Below the pieces are notes generated by a model. The model had not been told where the DNA came from, did not search any database, and saw only the letters and a list, made by a program, of their open reading frames with translations. A stretch of DNA of 7,195 nt from Microcoleaceae cyanobacterium UBA11344. Lineage in GTDB: Bacteria; Cyanobacteriota; Cyanobacteriia; Cyanobacteriales; Microcoleaceae. Shown piece by piece: positions 5,913-7,195 of the stretch. The stretch lies in contig DMYK01000025.1 in assembly GCA_003483675.1 (NCBI GenBank), positions 1 to 7,195 of the forward strand, in the 5' to 3' direction. The position numbers and the translations under genes are program-made. Within the stretch, counting starts at the first letter, position 1. Each line of letters begins with the position of its first letter.

Positions 5913-7195
5913 ATGGGAAAAGTAGTTGGAATTGACCTTGGTACGACAAACTCCTGCGTCGCAGTTATGGAAGGCGGCAAACCCACCGTCATAGCCAACG
6001 CCGAAGGGGGTCGCACCACACCTTCCGTAGTCGCATTTGCCAAAAATGGTGATCAACTCGTCGGACAAATCGCCAAGCGTCAAGCCGTGATGAACGCCGA
6101 AAACACCTTTTATTCAGTAAAACGGTTTATCGGCCGCCGCGTTGATGAAGTAACCCACGAAACCACTGAAGTTTCATACAAAGTCCTCAAAGTCGGCAAC
6201 AGCCTCAAACTCGACTGTCCCGCCCGCGGCAAGCAATTTGCCCCTGAAGAAATTTCCGCCCAAGTCCTCCGCAAACTCGTAGAAGACGCCAGCAAATACC
6301 TCGGCGAAACTGTTACCCAAGCGGTAATTACTGTTCCCGCTTACTTCAATGACTCCCAGCGACAAGCGACTAAAGACGCTGGAAAAATTGCCGGTATTGA
6401 AGTTCTGCGGATTATTAACGAACCTACAGCAGCAGCTTTAGCTTACGGATTAGATAAAAAGAGCAACGAAACCATCCTCGTATTTGACTTAGGTGGCGGC
6501 ACCTTCGACGTATCGATTCTCGAAGTTGGCGACGGCGTATTTGAAGTGTTGGCAACTTCTGGAGACACTCACCTCGGCGGTGACGACTTCGACAAAAAAA
6601 TTGTTGATTTCATTGCTAATGAATTCCAAAGAGCCGAAGGAATTGACCTCCGCAAAGACAAACAAGCATTGCAACGCCTGACGGAAGCAGCGGAAAAAGC
6701 CAAGATTGAACTGTCGAGCGTTACCCAAGCAGAAATCAACTTGCCGTTTATTACTGCGACTCAAGACGGCCCAAAACACTTGGACACGACTTTGACGCGG
6801 GGCAAGTTTGAAGAACTGTGCTCGGATTTGATCGATCGCTCTCGCATCCCGGTAGAAAACGCGATTCGCGATGCCAAATTAGACAAATCTGCAATTAATG
6901 AAGTTGTCTTAGTTGGTGGTTCTACACGCATTCCAGCCGTGCAAGAACTGGTCAAAAAAATCCTCGGCAAAGACCCCAACCAAACGGTAAACCCGGATGA
7001 AGTGGTAGCAGTCGGTGCAGCAATTCAAGCTGGCGTGCTCTCAGGCGAAGTCAAAGACATCCTGTTGCTAGACGTGACTCCGCTGTCTCTCGGCGTCGAA
7101 ACCTTGGGCGGCGTGATGACCAAAATTATTCCCCGCAACACCACTATTCCTACTAAGAAGTCGGAAACTTTCTCGACTGCTGTAGACGGCCAAAC
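5913..7195 (+). CDS. dnaK2: Molecular chaperone DnaK2 (Hsp70), 3' end missing
   Basis: This is an ATP-dependent cytoplasmic Hsp70 chaperone that works with DnaJ and GrpE to fold and rescue proteins. 427 complete codons are visible of about 630-640 expected. The nucleotide-binding domain is complete: [14 protein letters not shown] (1-14) with the phosphate-1 loop, [31 protein letters not shown] (from 169), the phosphate-2 motif [10 protein letters not shown] (192-201), and the adenosine motif [10 protein letters not shown] (332-341). The hydrophobic interdomain linker DILLLDV spans 382-388, followed by [39 protein letters not shown], the start of the substrate-binding sandwich; the window ends there. 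Cyanobacteria carry several DnaK paralogues. The sequence, including [16 protein letters not shown] and [25 protein letters not shown], agrees with my memory of the DnaK2 type, the main heat-inducible and essential copy in model strains. It stands apart from the upstream genes behind a 416-base gap and is probably transcribed alone. No CIRCE operator is visible. Confidence 0.95.
   Translation, partial: MGKVVGIDLGTTNSCVAVMEGGKPTVIANAEGGRTTPSVVAFAKNGDQLVGQIAKRQAVMNAENTFYSVKRFIGRRVDEVTHETTEVSYKVLKVGNSLKLDCPARGKQFAPEEISAQVLRKLVEDASKYLGETVTQAVITVPAYFNDSQRQATKDAGKIAGIEVLRIINEPTAAALAYGLDKKSNETILVFDLGGGTFDVSILEVGDGVFEVLATSGDTHLGGDDFDKKIVDFIANEFQRAEGIDLRKDKQALQRLTEAAEKAKIELSSVTQAEINLPFITATQDGPKHLDTTLTRGKFEELCSDLIDRSRIPVENAIRDAKLDKSAINEVVLVGGSTRIPAVQELVKKILGKDPNQTVNPDEVVAVGAAIQAGVLSGEVKDILLLDVTPLSLGVETLGGVMTKIIPRNTTIPTKKSETFSTAVDGQ

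Noticed and set aside
5811..6083. Two - strand frames over the start of dnaK2
   Set aside because: They are antisense to the conserved [14 protein letters not shown] region, overlap each other and lack motifs.
1..7195. CRISPR array, transposase gene or phage attachment site
   Set aside because: No regularly spaced direct repeats, transposase motif or integrase-tRNA junction is visible in the window.

Overview
The window looks like chromosomal DNA of a filamentous cyanobacterium, probably of the Oscillatoria/Microcoleus type. The evidence is three copies of the HIP1 octamer GCGATCGC, a cyanobacterial DnaK2-type chaperone, a treZ-treY pair for making trehalose from glycogen, and short dispersed palindromic repeats between genes. 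The taxonomic guess is inference; no database was consulted. All five genes read on the + strand.

Layout. Bases 2-1558 hold most of treZ, whose 5' end lies outside the window. A 164-base gap with two hairpin-forming repeats follows, then complete treY (1723-4518). TreY converts the reducing end of a maltooligosaccharide into a trehalose unit, and TreZ cuts that unit off, so the pair makes trehalose from glycogen-derived glucan. Next is a 177-base gap with a perfect 18-bp inverted repeat. Then comes a two-gene module: a small DUF1778-like antitoxin (4696-4947) whose N-terminal DNA-binding half is not recognisable, and a GNAT acetyltransferase of the TacT toxin type (4951-5496). A 416-base non-coding stretch follows, probably the dnaK promoter and leader. 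The last 1.28 kb is the 5' two thirds of dnaK2 (5913 to beyond the window end).

Most noteworthy. (1) The gaps on either side of treY carry two inverted relatives of one repeat. They share a 12-bp and an 11-bp terminal sequence (AATAGTCCTGGA and TGCGTAAGTCC), but their palindromic cores are different. (2) The toxin-antitoxin pair is unusual: the antitoxin half expected to bind DNA is short and degenerate, and the toxin starts in the same frame only two codons after the antitoxin stop. (3) The dnaK2 leader contains mutually exclusive base-pairing segments. I see no clearly new multi-gene system; the genes themselves belong to known families.
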